In this document: positions 1 through 12,795 of the stretch, piece after piece
How positions within the stretch are numbered: position 1 is the stretch's first letter
Layout of the letters: each line of letters starts with the position of its first letter
Assembly (NCBI GenBank): GCA_006937955.1
Contig: SSNP01000006.1
Location: 4,232,555-4,296,554 of the forward strand
From: Pachypanchax playfairii
Lineage: Eukaryota > Chordata > Actinopteri > Cyprinodontiformes > Aplocheilidae
Reading direction: 5' to 3'
DNA: 64,000 nt
Program-made: the position numbers and the translations under genes
Notes under the pieces: generated by a model
Told to the model about the DNA's origin: nothing
Databases searched by the model: none
What the model saw: only the letters and a program-made list of their open reading frames with translations

Positions 1-917
1 AATTCATGCCTGTTTGCATGATTGTTTGTGCGCATAATTCTGTTTTTCTAATGTGCATGTATAGTATGTCTTTGTTCATGGCTGCTTGTTGGTTTTTCTA
101 GAAAAAAATATTTTCTTATGCAAATCAGATACAAATTAAATCCTTTGAATATGAGCATGCTGCAGTCATATCAAGTTCCTCTCCTCAAATCTGTGTGGGA
201 GAATTTGGCAGCTGCAGGACGAGTTTGGAGCCACAAGAGGAAAAGATGAAGAAAAAAAGAACTAGAGAAGTTGTGGAAAGTCAAGGCCTCGGTGGTGCCA
301 GTGCTTATCAAAGCATTTTGTGCTGTTACCCCTAAACTGAGAGAGCGGCTCCACCTCAGAGGTCTACGTTCAGAAGAACACAGTCCCAGGAACAGCTAAG
401 ATACTGCAAAGAACCCTTAAGCTCCCAGAATTCTGGTGGAGAACCTGTAAAGTGCACATTTGTCAGACCAGTGCACGAAGATTAAAAGTCCTGGCAGACT
501 GTAAATCCTGCTGAATGTTTCCTCAGTAGTGTGTCAAACCAAAAACAGACTCAGAACAAAGATTTCTGGAGAAACTGGCCTTTTAAAATATATAATAACG
601 ATTAAAATGCTTGACAGAAATGACTTGCATCATGCAGTGTAGTAGTAGACTCACCTCCCCCCTCCTCCATGTTCTCCATCCATCTGTTCTCCCTGCTCTC
701 CACAGCACCCATTCCCAGGAACAACCTGTACTGCACACAGATCCTCACACTCAGCTGTGCATGAGAGTGTTTTTCTGTGTTTTCTCTGTGTGTGTGTGGC
801 TGTGCATGGTTGGAAGTTGTCTTCAGGGTTGTTATTTGTTTGATGTTTTATCAAAGGCCCTCTCAACTGGGATGAACAGCTCCATAGAAAAGACTGGTTC
901 AGTTTCTGTGCATAAAC
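1..917. other. Noncoding stretch, no gene recognised
   Basis: AT-rich sequence with no convincing exon. Short open frames (for example 611-922 on the plus strand) are rich in Cys, His and Leu with no domain signature and overlap an equally open frame on the other strand, so I treat them as chance. A purine-rich patch lies near 225-265. Confidence 0.6.

Positions 918-980
<63 letters not shown>
918..980. repeat. GATA tetranucleotide microsatellite
   Basis: About 15 to 16 uninterrupted GATA units are visible. GATA/GACA tracts are common in fish genomes and are usually length-polymorphic. Nothing around it suggests that it is the tail of a retroelement. Confidence 0.97.
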
Positions 981-2009
981 GTGTTTTATCTCAGTCAGCT
1001 GACTTTAATGTCTGATTGATACAAAGTTTCATTAAGTTTCTGCTTCTACACACAGATCTGGGAGAATGAGATAAAATGAGAACATTATTTACTCTCTTGT
1101 TGTGAACATGTGTAGTGACCTCACTGTGGTTGGGATTAAGATGTGTGTGTGTGTTTACATGTGATGTGTATGCAGTATTAAAAGCTTGTGTGCTTCCTTT
1201 GTGCTCATTCTATGTGAGAAATAAACCTGCTTACGACTGCATTCTCCATTTTCTCAACACTGTTGATGTTTTCTGGATGGAAGAGGGAAACGGAGCCTCG
1301 GGGAGGAAATAAGAAACATTCATAAAGTATAAAGAGACCTTCTCACAGTTCAGTCACCTTCAAAGTCACCTGGGACAGATGAACTGTTTAAACAAACTGC
1401 ATGTAGCCGTTACGTACAACCACAGTCTGAATGACAGGTTAGTTTAAGTCCCAATTAGTGGCCAGGAAGAAACCTAATGGTTTGTCACAGTGACTTATTG
1501 ATCATTTGGAAGAAAGCATCACATGTATCTAACAGAAAAACCAGATGTTGTTATCATACTGTAAAATCAGTTAAATATATGTTCCATAAGCAGCTTTATC
1601 ATAAACCCCATGTGACAGAAAAACACAAACTGTTTTTATTCATAAAAATAATAATGATTCTACAAATAAGTTTAGCTTGGACTCGGTCTTACTGATGATT
1701 TTTTTTTAGATGTTCTTTGGTTTTTGTAGGAACGGCTAAATGTGTGTTTGGAGATTAAAATCAGGATGAATATATTTAAAGATGTTGCACTGCGTGTCTC
1801 CTCTTCAGAGCGTGTCTGACATATTGACAGCAGGATTCTGTAAGTGATAAAACAAACCAATAAACAGAAGTTAAACAAGTCAAGTGAGAAACTGATTATA
1901 ATGAAAGTGCGGTTTCCAGTCAGGAGACTTTCAGCCCTGGAATTTATTTAGATGCTTAACCTGAATTTTTTATTCATGTCACGGATCTGTTTTTTTTTTT
2001 TATTGTTGT
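981..2009. other. Noncoding stretch, no gene recognised
   Basis: AT-rich sequence with only short chance frames. A short TG run occurs near 1141-1155 and T-runs near 1699 and 1989. No splice-site pair bounding a coding frame was seen. Confidence 0.55.
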
Positions 2010-2015
2010 TGTTTT

Positions 2016-2335
2016 TAGGCTGCCATGTGTTTTAGCTTTCAGTTATTCTGTTTTCATTCTTGTTTCTCTGCTTTTATTTCCGCCCCTGTGGTTCTTCTGT
2101 CTGCTGGTGTTGGTCTGTTGAATCACGCCTCATCATGTGCAGCTGTGAAGCAGCGATCAGGGTCACGCCACTCACCTGTTCCACTCTGCATACGTTCTGT
2201 CCTCATTGTTAGATCCTTCTGGTTTCATGCTGCGTCTGTTTTCCTGCATTCATGCCCATGTCATGCCTCATGCCTGAGTTTATGTTTTCAAAGCTTCGTG
2301 TATTAAAAGTATTTTGAGGTTTTACCTATCTGTCA
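2016..2335 (+). repeat. T-rich dispersed repeat-like segment
   Basis: The segment is strongly T-biased with recurring TTTCTG, CCTGTT and CATGCC words and ends in a 'tattaaaagtattttg' tail. Its composition resembles T-rich interspersed repeats common in teleosts. The stretches at 12.3-12.8 kb, 35.4-35.6 kb and 38.95-39.1 kb have the same flavour. I could not align the four base by base, so membership of one family is inference. The 93-residue open frame it contains is a by-product of the bias. Confidence 0.3.
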
Positions 2336-2532
2336 CTTTATGATAATTCAGCATTACTCAGATATTTCAGTATCAGTGTATCTGTGCATTCACTTTGAAA
2401 AAAGTCTTTAAAATCTGTTCTAACACTTTCACAAAGGCTCCACAGCTACAGATTCACATAACTTTGTTCTGGCTTTGATGTTGCTTTTCAGCTTTTTAAA
2501 GCCCGGCTCTTGAATTTTGGATTTGATACACC

Positions 2533-2551
2533 AAAAAAAAAAAAAAAAAAA
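2533..2551 (+). repeat. Poly(A) tract, 19 A
   Basis: An uninterrupted run of A follows 'gatacacc'. It could be the fossil tail of a retrotransposed sequence on the plus strand, but I recognise no source upstream. It may equally be a simple homopolymer. Confidence 0.9.
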
Positions 2552-2740
2552 TCTTATAATTAAACAGCTAAAACTAACTATTTTATTGTTTTTGATTTTA
2601 AATGATATACCAAGTTTCTACTGTGTTAAAACCAATAAAAACAAGAGGATGCAGGTCACATACATGACCGTTTAATGTAAGAACAATAATTAGCTTCACT
2701 AATGCAGCTTTGGTTTTATGTGATGCGTATGATTAATTTT

Positions 2741-3034
2741 ACTGCATGGTGGATCAGCTGGTTAGCACTGTCACCTGCAGCAAAAGGACCTGGGACCAGG
2801 TCTTTGCTGGGACCTTTCTGGATGGATTTCGGATGTTCTCCAGACACTTTTTTTACTTCCACATACCAAAAACATGGAATTTCGTATTTGGCAACTCTAA
2901 GCTGGCTCTAGGTGTAACTGTGTGCATGTATGGATATTTATCTCTACCTGTGTAGGTCAGGAAACCTGTTCAGGGTTTAACACCACCGCTCACCCAGTAG
3001 CAGCTCGACATGCATGAACAAGGATGGATGGATG
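2741..3034 (+). mobile_element. Dispersed repeat with tRNA-like head, copy A
   Basis: The copy opens with CTGCATGGTGGATCAGCTGG and 'ttagcactgtcacctgcagcaa', a degenerate form of the head shared with copies near 21.3, 41.2 and 61.1 kb (CTGCACGGTGG...GTAGCACTGT...CTTGCAGCAAG). The middle holds 'ggacctttctgg...ttctccagacac' and 'ctctaggtgtaactgtg', matching the other copies in order. It ends in AAGGATGGATGGATG, the tail I know from this widespread teleost family. The head resembles a tRNA gene promoter (A/B-box spacing), suggesting a SINE-like origin, but I do not assign a library name. The copy is heavily diverged, hence old. Confidence 0.75.
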
Positions 3035-5109
3035 TTTAAATATTGCAGTTCCAAGCTGCACGTCTTAGCTAAGTCATGTTCATGATAGATTCTTAATATT
3101 TCATCTCCTAAATAAATATTTAGTAAAAAATTCATGCATGGGTTAAATATAAATGAGTACAGGGTTAAAGATTAGGGCAGTGTCACATAGATGCAGCCAT
3201 TTAAAAACTTTAAAGCTACTGTTACAACTGCTGTACCTTTATGGTAACATTTAATCATTTAAACTGGAACATTTTCAGGTGAATTATTTTGTCAGTTTGT
3301 CCAGTTGCAGCTGATTTCTGATCTGATTTTCAGCAGCAGTTGCACATGGTGCTTCTGTTATTGAGCATCTCACTTCCTCTTTTTCAAATTTTCGAACATT
3401 CGCTTCCAAAAAAGATAAAGATGATACATCTGATTGTTAATGAGTTTGTGCTCAGTAGAACTGTTCCTGCAGATTTAGTTAAAGAACAAGTTGGTTATAA
3501 AAGCAAAGAGAATGAAGGTAAATGATCTGCATAACAGGGAAAATCACCTATGTGCTAGTTGCCTTAATTTTTGAACTGTAGGCTGCAGAATGCGTTTAAA
3601 ACTGTTAGGGCCAGTCAACCGCCCACACGCTCGCACATCCAATTGACCATTTGGTTTAAAGTAGCGTTTTCAGAAAGAGTGTGTTGGTGAAGAAAAGGTT
3701 GATTCATCACCAGATTTTATTAGCCAATAGCATATGTTTTACTTCTTTATAGGATGTAAGAGCATTTCTATGACTGAATGTTGGAACCTTTTGACTCCTT
3801 CTTGTTTATATTTGTATCATTTATTACAACTGAAGGTCTAAAGGAAACATCAAATGCAGGACATTTGAGGTGAAATCAACACTGTGCATGTATCTCAAAA
3901 CAGCAGCTCTGTCACAAACTTGCTTGGAAGCAGCATTTACACACATTTGGCTCAACTCTGTGTTGGTAGATGACAGCTTTCTCTAGCTTATTATTCTTTT
4001 GCAAAGAAGAGATTATGCAAATGCACACTTTCTAAAGTTTCTTGCTGCCTGTTTTTATTCTTCTCTTTTTTTTCTGGGTCTGCGTAACTAGGCCTCCCTC
4101 TCTACACTACATGTTTACCATGGTACTGCAAAATATATATGCCTTCTTCTGTGTTTAATGCTTTTGATGGAAGTTGTATAAATAGATTCTGGTGGTCTTT
4201 ATTTAGAACTCTATTCATTCGAATGTCTGTGTAAAATCCCACATGTTTGGGTGTTTTGTCTAAAGTTAAATTATGGAAACAAAATAGACTCTTAACCAAG
4301 ATTTCATGTGCGTACATCATCAGTGTATTTCATTTCATATAAGTAATAATTTTGTGTTTTTGTCAGATATATCTGAGGGTCAGTAGGAAAAAAATTCTTA
4401 ATTCCTGATATGAGCTGGAAGGATTTTACATAAAGATGAGATTTTGGTGATTTACTGCTGGAACAAAAAGGAAAGGAAGAAGGAGGAAGTTTAAACTATT
4501 TGTTACCTTAATCATAACAGAGAATGTGAGTCCACTCTGGAGGGAAATACACAAACTTTGAAGGATTTATTAGGAATATTTGGAATACAGATTCATGTGC
4601 CACTTAGAGATGAGTGTAAAAACTGACTTCAGATTTTAACTCCTGCTTTTATGGTTGTTACAGTGGCACAAATATCAATTAAAGGATGTTCAGTTCTTGT
4701 TCCCAAAATGTTGTCTGGACCTTGTAAGTGAAGTTTAGTGTCTTTCCACCAGCAGCAACGAAATGTTTCCAAAAGGTGCATTACATGAAGTCTTCAGTGT
4801 CATTACTCCCTATTTATTATTCATACTTTAATATTTTCTTAAAATAAAGATTTATTATACTATTTAGTGATAATTCATTCTTCATCAGTACAATTTCTTT
4901 TTACAGTAAATTATTAATTATATTTAATGACTAAACAAAGTGTTTGGAAACGTCGGTTCTGTTGAATGTTTGAGTGAAAACACGGAGTTAAAGTAATAAA
5001 ACACGAGGAGTTTATACCTTCACTATAAGACTGTTTGATATGTCTGTTTTGAATGTGAGGAAATGAACAGTTATTTCTTCTGTTTCTTTTGATTTTGTTG
5101 ATATTATTT
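3035..5109. other. Noncoding stretch, no gene recognised
   Basis: No exon, RNA gene or further repeat was identified. A plus-strand frame at 3340-3525 and a minus-strand frame at 4102-4320 lack domain signatures and codon bias. Confidence 0.55.
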
Positions 5110-5208
5110 TTACGTTGCTTTATTCTGTGCACCTTCCCCCAAAACAAATTCCTTGTATTGTATAAATAATGGTTGGCAATAAACCAGTTCTTATTCTGAT
5201 TCTGATTC
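5110..5208 (+). mobile_element. LINE/SINE 3' end with TTCTGA repeat tail
   Basis: The sequence runs 'tattctgtgcacctt', then 'acaaattccttgtattg', then 'tggcaataaaccag' and ends in TTATTCTGATTCTGATTC. That order (ACAAATTCCTTGTATG, GGCAATAAAC, then a TTCTGA microsatellite) is the 3' end of a common teleost non-LTR retrotransposon. Only the 3' end is recognisable, as expected from incomplete, 5'-truncated reverse transcription. The clade is not assigned. The minus-strand open frame across it (4914-5267) is a shadow. Confidence 0.7.
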
Positions 5209-5390
5209 AAAGCCAAAAAGATGTCATATAATTTAGTTTTCTCTAAACTTTGAAGAATGAGTGCCAACCTGGAATGTATTTTTCTGCATTGCTATATAAT
5301 TTATGCATGTTTTATGTGAACTAATGTATTCTTTTCTTCCTTTTTCTTGGCTTTCTCTTTTGGCATCTGGTGTTCTACAAAAAAGGTAAG

Positions 5391-7500
5391 TGGGGATGTT
5401 TCTTTTTTAACTGTCCATCCATTCATTTAGAACATTTTTACATGGTTGTTGCTCAGAGTCACTCCCTTCCTGAGGCTAAGCATAAATCTGTGCATAGCTT
5501 TGTGTGCAGGGAGTGTAATAATGCATGGATGGAGGTGCTACTCTAGCGTGCAGGAGGCCAGTAATAAGCCAAAGCCTGTGTGTTTAAAGCTCAAAGCTGT
5601 CTAAATGGCTGGTAGCCACCACCTCAGAGGAGGAGACCTTGCCTTGCCCTTGCCCCATTTTACCCCAAATACAATCACAACTTCTGAAGCTCTAGGAGAG
5701 GAAGCAAGAAGGAAACAGTGATGTAGAGACACAGAGAGAGAAGATGAAGGGAGTGATTTATTCTTCTTCGGAGAGCCGACAAGAGCAGCAAGTTTTCACA
5801 CACACTGCTCAGGAAATTAATTATTTTGCAGATCAGCTCTGAGACACAAACATCCCAGACTGCAAACGAAAAAAGTCACTATACAAGCTGAAGCATCAAA
5901 TCATGGAACTGAACACAAGCAGTCCAGGTCAGGAGCTGCTGTCCGGTAGATGTTTGCTTCATTTAATATTCTTTAGTAGTATATTAATATTTATTTTATG
6001 GGAAACCCATAGAGCTGGAAAAATAGTGCAGAAACAGAGACAGGTGGAGCAGATGTGTGAACATGGAGAGACATGTTGGAAGCAGCAAAAAGCAGAAGAT
6101 GGATTGGATAACAGTTCGCCTCTACATTTTAGAAACGATGCAAAACAATTAAATCGATCTTATTTATGCAGCTTAAGCACAAAGCTAGTTAAACATGTAT
6201 TAACATGATGACTAGAGGCATAAAACACCTATACTAGAACATTAAAGGTTACCTGTAAAGTTTTTATGTTTTATTCTTGCAGAAACATGATTTGTGTTAT
6301 TAGTAACATCTGCATGCAGATGTTATTTATCTGACTGCAACAATGAAAACATCTGAAGCATTTTTTGTCTCTCAAATTTTGAATGACTTAATTTTCTGTA
6401 AATGTGTTTGAGAAATGTTGTTTCTCTGGCTGGAGTGTGTTTCATAAACACATGCACATGCATGTTCACATGTAAATAAGGTTCTGTTAATAGCCTCTTT
6501 CACCGGTGAACCATTACTGGCCAGATGTTTTAATGATCTTTGAATGCTTTAAACTGTTTCTCTCTGGTTTCTGATTGATGGGCAGTCATCTCTTAATGAT
6601 CTGTCCAGCTATTCAGTTGGTATCAGCTTCCATGAGCTTATTGAACATCCATGCCCAGATAGTTTCCTGATCTTCCAGAATCAGTTGCATCAGCTGGTTG
6701 GAGTCACCAGACTGTAACCCTTTTGGTTGAATCAGCCTGGAGAAGACCCAACTTGGTCTCCTTCTTCTGCACATCTGCATCCTCCTCCTGATGAACCCAA
6801 CCTCCATCTGGTTCTGGAGGGCTGCTTGGTGTCCAAGGAAGAGCCATGTTTCAAAAAGGAATATTTCTTCTTTGACTTTACGCAGAAACAGTTTGAAGAG
6901 CACTAAATCCATCATTATGTTCACTTAGTGATGTCCGTTGGTTGCAGCCAGCCTCAGAGATCGTAGCTGGTTGCACAGTGAGTGCTCTGTGGTCTCTGTA
7001 AGGAGGCGTGGTCAATCTAAGGACGCCATAGGTCGCTAAGATATTTGCAGAAAATTACATTTTTGGTTTTTCAACGAAGTATCTCTAGAATGTTTGGTGA
7101 GAGATTTGTGGTTGTCATCCAGACTTCTGGTTTCCCAGTAATCTTTGTTGAGAAGCAGACCCAACTAATAGCTGATCACATGACCAAACCTTAAGACACA
7201 CCTGCTGTTCTTATGCTGAACTTGACTAACTATTATAAAACTCTTAGTATAAAAGTTTTGCCAATATCAGCTCAATTTAAAAAGCTTTTTGTTTTACTTT
7301 TTGTATGAATATGTTCCTTAAAGGGAAAGAGGCGGAGACAAGCTTAAAGCAATAAAAACAAAAACAACCCTTGCAGACTCTGTAACTGTGCCACTTACCC
7401 TCCATGTCTCCTACAGTCTGACTTCTGATCTGTTCTTTGTGCTTTTCTGGCACGTGAAAAAGCCTCTGTGCATCTTATTTATTTATTTTTTCATCTATAA
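5391..7500. other. Noncoding stretch, no gene recognised
   Basis: It begins with a strong donor-like AAG/GTAAGTG (junction near 5385) behind a pyrimidine-rich tract. A 103-codon minus-strand frame at 6613-6924 is rich in Arg, Met and Gln and matches no family I recognise. A moderately CpG-containing patch lies near 6990-7060. No gene is called. Confidence 0.5.
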
Positions 7501-7526
7501 TTGATTTGTGTCACATAATGAGGGAG

Positions 7527-7774
7527 TTTTAGGCGGAAATGAATCAGCCGCCAAGCCAGCTGGGCCGATATGGTTTCAAAATAGCTACGAGGGCAAATTT
7601 CAAGAGGCTCCTGCCCCAGAGGATCGCCTTACTGAAGAGGAAGCAAGGGAGAGAAGAGAGAGACTGAGAGGAATAGACATCACAGAATTTATGCACAGAA
7701 GTGTTGGTGACGGGCTTGAAAGTGTCTGTCCTGTTTTGGGACAAAGGGTTGTGATTCATGGCTGTCTTTCTTAG
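7527..7774 (+). CDS. Possible host exon, protein unidentified
   Basis: This is the one stretch whose translation looks like real protein rather than translated noncoding DNA. The frame reads GGNESAAKPAGPIWFQNSYE, then a Glu/Pro segment (KFQEAPAPEDR), then an acidic-basic helix-like run (LTEEEARERRERLRGIDI) and TEFMHRS, and stays open to TAG at 7772-7774. Pyrimidine-rich sequence lies upstream (around 7480-7500) and an AG at 7524-7525 could be a 3' splice site, although the bases next to it (gagggagttttag) are a poor acceptor. No strong donor follows; the weak options are TTG/GTGACG and AAA/GTGTCT. It could therefore be a terminal exon or a decayed one. The charged run suggests an alpha helix or short coiled coil. 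I do not recognise the protein and propose no function. Chance is a real alternative. Confidence 0.3.
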
Positions 7775-10700
7775 GAGACGTTGTCTGCAGGGGTTAGACG
7801 GCAGGGGAGAACGTTGTTTTTGTTCCTGAAACTTTTATCTGTACAAACTGAGGGACACCATGCTTTCTGCTGGGCTTTCATGACAATGACAGTCATATCT
7901 CGTTTACATCTATCATCCATATGCGTGGTCAGATACTTATAATCTATCTGTTCATTCGTTTCTATACTGTTACTCCTGTTAAGAGTTGTATAGTATCCTT
8001 CATACTGACTTTAATAGTTGATCTTTATGGCAGAATATGCTGAAGATCAGGTTCAGACATGCTGTAGGTGAAAGTAAAGGATGAAAAAGAAACATCAAAC
8101 AAACATAATAACTGAGAAGAAGAAGCAGAGAAATATGAGATCAGCCTCATCTGCACTGTTTCCTGAACCACTACTTCATCTCTGCCTGCAGCTGAGGCCG
8201 AGCCACGCCCCTCCACTACAGCACATAGAGAACGACTTCAAGTGTAGCTGCTGAGTGTTGTTTTAAACATCCGGCCTGTGGGTGGAGTCAGTGATGCTGA
8301 TCCTGACCTCTATAGATACAATCACCCGTCACAGTTTTAATCACGGTGTGTAATATCACCACGTTTGGAAATGCAGACAGTTTGATTTATGCCAAACTCT
8401 GTCTGACAAGAAAAAAAGAATATAAAAGCAGAAACCCGACTGACACACGAACAAGATAAACAATTAGTTTATGAATAAATCACCAAATAAAAGTTGAAAC
8501 TCGGCAAACATTTCAACAAACACCCTACAAAATCTTTATCAGATCACAGTCCATGAAGCAGAAAACATGCATGAAAATTCAATGAGGTTGCATCACTGGA
8601 AGGTATTTGTCTTGCTGACATAAGAGTGCTGTTTCTGGTCTATGAATACTTTCTGTATTTGTTGGTTTATCCTTATGAAAGGCAAATGAGCAGCAGCTTA
8701 GAAATGAGCCTTCAGGTGGGCAGGAGATTGTTTCTTTTACACTGACTGGTGCCATATTTATTTATTCCTGCTAGAAAAATGTATAACATTATATTATGTT
8801 TATGGCTCCATGTGTTTTGTAAAAAGGTTCAGACTCAACATGACCCAGGTTCAAATTAGATCAAGTCTATTAATGTATGATACAAGATTATTTTCCTTCA
8901 GAAGTCTGAACTAAGACTTCTGTATATCATTTTACTGCATATAGGTTTAACACAAGCAGCTGAACTACACATAGAAACTCAAGGTCCAAGTTTGAGTCCT
9001 GGGCCATGGTACTTTAGGTCATCTGGCTTTGTTTTACTGCATCCTACAAAGTTCATACTGTTTATCCCTTAAGCAATAAGGAACCTGGTCTTCCACATCA
9101 CCCAGACCCTCTACCTCAAACAACACCAGCCTTTTGACCAGGATGTGAGTTATATAGTTTTTTAAGTCTGATTCTGCTCCACCTTGACAGTTATTAACAA
9201 CCTGAACAAAGATGGATGGAGAACTAAATATAACAAATTACTCAAAACCCCCCAAAAACCAGAGACCAAATACTTCATCACCAAAGACTTTATACTTATG
9301 TTAGTATCTTATACAGTTTATTTTCTTGCAGTTCCCTCACAAAGCATCTTAATTATACTTTGTTCGTGTTCATGTTCAAGCGACGCAGCGTTGACGCTCT
9401 GCAACTCAGTCAAGAAACACTGTGAACATTTCAAGATATTTTTAAAACTTCCTCGTGAACGTCGTTCACAGTTTGTGGCTAACAGTCACATCCTGGTGCA
9501 ATGCACGATTCAGTGTTTCCACTCTGAGTAAATGAACGTCCCACAGGATTAAGACTACTGGACTGTTTTCTTCTTCTACAGCTTCTTTAGTTCTGATCCT
9601 GAGGTGTGAGTTTCAGGTTTAAAAGTGTTCGTTGGGATTTATAATGTTGGCTAAGCAGAGCTATAGCAGGTGATGTGAATTTACTCCAGTTGTTTAAAAT
9701 GGTTGGAAGCTTTTCTTGTGTTCAGAGATTCATAAATGTCTGTTTATTGTTCATCAGCAGTGTTAAACTGCAGCATTTTTATTTCTATAAAGAAGTTTGT
9801 CCAGATTTGTATCTTTTTTTTTTTAAAATCCATAACAACAGCCCACATGAGAAGCACCTGGTCACCCATCTGAACCCACCCTCTCTCTCTGTGTGGTACA
9901 CCAGGTCCTGTACTTTCCCAGCCAGCATCCCTTATCTCTGCAGGCACTGCAATCTTACCCTGCTTTATTTATGAGCCCTCTCAGTGGAGAGGGAGAGCAG
10001 AGGGGGCAGAGCCAGATAGAGCGAGAGGGGAGTTATGGTATTACTATATTTCTGTGTGTCTATCCATCTCTTTTTGTTACCTTTGTTTTCCGTGCATAGT
10101 GGAGAGGTTAATGAGCTCTGGTTGGCTGAAGCAAACATCTCTCTGTTTCACTCACTCACAGACCTGCATGCACAAACAGAGTTTCACATCCCACAGCTGC
10201 AGCTTGAAGCTCCAAGCAGCTATTTTGCCCTGGTTCTGTTTATGAAAAATGTACGATCAGCTGCAGAGAAATCTGTGGATGAATCCATGTTGGATTCTTT
10301 ATTTCCGATGCTTCTTTGTGCCTGCGGCCATGTTCCGAACATGTGCAATGCTCCTGCATCTGCAGCAACGTTAAAGGCACTTACGAGAAGCAATGTCGCC
10401 TACTCATATAACAAATGGCATTAGCAGCACTATTGTGTGCCTCGGAGGAAAATAATGCTTTTTGCCTCTTTTTTAAATCTTATTTGGAGATTATATTTTA
10501 ATTTATAGATCAAGACTAGCTTTGCTGAAGTGCCCAGTGGTGAAGGTCTTAAATCTTGACAGAGTTTGCTGCAGAGGCAGACCATGATGTACAGTACATC
10601 TTTCCCTGGAGATGGAGACACAGAGATAAATTGCTGAAGTCCTCACAGCATCTGCTAGAGTTTGTCTTCTTGTGTCAGAGAGAACTCACATTCTTTACTT

Positions 10701-11411
10701 ATTGTTCCTGCCTGGAGCTAATACTTTTGTAAAAATGGTCATTTGAGGGCAGAAATAATTATTCTCATGACTGGCTCCAGAAACTTTTTATTTTTACGGA
10801 TGGTTAATAAATAATATTGTTCTGCTCTTTAGAATCAACCAAATATTCTTATTTATTAGGATTTTATTCAGAACAGGCTTAAAATCTATCACAGTTCTGT
10901 ATTGATTCTGTTTAATCCATATGCTTGTTGGTAACAATCGGGAGGATGTGTTGGAATGCGTTTCTCATGTGACTTCATGCTAATGCAACAACCATTGATT
11001 CAGTGTTTAGCCGGTACTTCAGACAGACGCGTGCATTAGTAAGAAGTTCATCCTATAATGTTCAAAATATGACAAGATGTTGCGTTTATACATGAATCTT
11101 TTTGAGCATCTTCTCAGGGGAAAGTCTCAGGAGGGTTTTTCCTCCAAGCCGGTCTGGAATCGGTGCAGTTTTTTTAGTTTTGTTTCAACTGTTGAAGTAC
11201 CAGTTCATCTTATTTTAAAATGTATTTGGTTGTTCTTTTTAATTTAAGGCAGAACATCTAAAAATCTAAGTTTTGATGTGAAGTTGAGAAAGAAGTGAAA
11301 TGTGTCACAGATTTGGAATTTTGTATTTTTTTATCAGATTTTTCTGTTTGGTTTTCTTGATTTTCTAAATGTTTTGACTTTTGGGATCATCTGTTTCCAG
11401 ATGTTTTGCAG
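7775..11411. other. Noncoding stretch, no gene recognised
   Basis: A GC-richer, CpG-containing patch at about 8160-8340 includes 'gagccacgcccctcc', a wording often seen inside small fish DNA transposons, but I found no inverted ends. An imperfect B-box-like 'gtttgagtcctgg' occurs near 8990 without a foldable tRNA. The 129-codon frame at 10035-10424 shows no domain and is probably chance. Confidence 0.5.
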
Positions 11412-11520
11412 CTCAATTCAATTCAGTTTATTTATTTAGAGTCAACTAATAAAAAACATCATCTTCAGGCAATTTACAGAAGCAACAAGAATAATTTACA
11501 CCTACAGATCCAGATTTATA
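11412..11520 (-). mobile_element. Reversed 3' end of an L2-type LINE or related SINE
   Basis: On the plus strand it starts CTCAATTCAATTCAGTTTAT, continues 'ttatttagagtcaactaataa' and 'catcttcaggcaatttacag'. Read on the minus strand this is the familiar tail 'TGTAAAttGCCTgaAGATG ... AAATAAAcTGAATTGAATTG', the 3' end of common L2-like teleost LINEs/SINEs with an (AATTC)n tail. It is short and diverged, with no coding part left. Confidence 0.65.
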
Positions 11521-12269
11521 ATTCTTAAATATCCTTGTTCTCATGCAGCACTCACCCAGCAGTGTTTGATTGTTTTTGATTTCTCTGATTTATTGTCAGA
11601 TGTTTTTCATCTTTCTGCTTCTGGTATTTAAACAGGCTCTTGGATTTTACCTGCTTGTATGACCACCTGTGTTTTTACTGTAAAAACAGCCACTTGCATT
11701 GTGACTGCTGGTCAGTGCACTGCATTACACATGCATTACTCACACATACATGTTGTGTTAAATGTCTTTATATTGTTTGCAGTGACACATGATGGTGTTT
11801 AATACATTGGCTAAGGGAGGGGTGCAGCGTTCATAATCAGTATCCAACAATTTAAAATATGTGTCAAACTTGACTAAAATATTTTCCTAAAATAACCAAG
11901 AAACAAAATAATTTACAGGGAAATGAAAAAGAGATAATTTTACTGAACAGTGTACGTTTGGTGTGTTTTATACTATAAGAGATGTAAAGGACTCCTTCCA
12001 TATGTGTCAAACAGCTTTAACAAAACGGACAAATTTAAACTCCAGAAATGAGAATCAGTTTGTTGATGTCAGCGTGGTAAGAAGCTTTCATCATGTATGA
12101 AGTCTTCAACTCAACAGAAGCTATAAAATTATGTCTGATGTGCAGTTTAAATCTTCTTACTTGGCCATTTGGATGAACAACAGCAAAGTAACATGTAAAC
12201 AGTAACATACATCTGCATGGAAGCTGTTATCTTGATGATGTGCAGCGTTCTTCATCGTGATGTGAAAAG
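11521..12269. other. Noncoding stretch, nothing recognised
   Basis: AT-rich sequence without open frames of note, RNA-gene signatures or clear repeats. Confidence 0.5.
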
Positions 12270-12795
12270 TTTTTTCATGATGTTTGTCACATTCCTATAA
12301 GGTTTTGTTATACGTGTTTATCCTTGTTTATTTTGTTTTTGTGCTTTTGGTTATAATTAGAATGATTTCTGTGTTTAAGTATTTAATTTATCTTTATATT
12401 GTTCTGTCTAGATGTTTCCTGGTCCTTCTGCTTCTGTTCATTTTGATGTGGTTTAATGTCGCTCTCATAGTTTAAATGTTCATGTTTTTTTATTTCTATT
12501 TCTCATCTGACATTTTGTCATTTCCTTGTTTTTAGAGTTCTGATTTAGACTCTTCTCATGTTATTCTTTCTCTCATCATGGTCTCATCATGCTTCATGCT
12601 GTCCACCTGTGCTTGATTGATCATGTGATACACCTGTGTCTACCTGGCTGTAAAAATGCTCTCTCTCCTTCCTGTTGGATTTTAACCCACAGCTTTTGCT
12701 CTTGATGTGGGTTTTAGCTCATGTTAAAGTCAAATTAGGTTTAATCTAATCTGTAAATTCTGAGTTTTGGCATTCAGTAAATCACTCTTTGATTT
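12270..12795 (+). repeat. Long T-rich dispersed repeat-like segment
   Basis: A 0.5-kb segment begins with T-rich 'ttatccttgtttattttgtt', then 'catggtctcatcatgc', 'cacctgtgcttgattgatc', 'cacctgtgtctacctggctg', and ends 'ttggcattcagtaaatcact'. The order of T-rich block, 'cacctgtgtctac..g' block and a '(aa)taaa' ending matches a T-rich interspersed repeat type I know from teleosts. No transposase or reverse transcriptase coding is visible. The 63-residue hydrophobic frame at 12284-12475 is due to T-rich codons (Phe, Leu, Val, Ile), not a membrane protein. Confidence 0.35.

Noticed and set aside
6613..6924. 103-codon minus-strand frame rich in Arg and Met
   Set aside because: It looked briefly like a decayed transposon protein, but I could match no motif, so no call was made.
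8935..9010. Possible tRNA gene from a B-box-like 'gtttgagtcctgg'
   Set aside because: No A box, no acceptor stem and no anticodon arm could be formed.
10035..10424. 129-codon plus-strand open frame
   Set aside because: Overlaps other open frames and lacks domain features or splice support.
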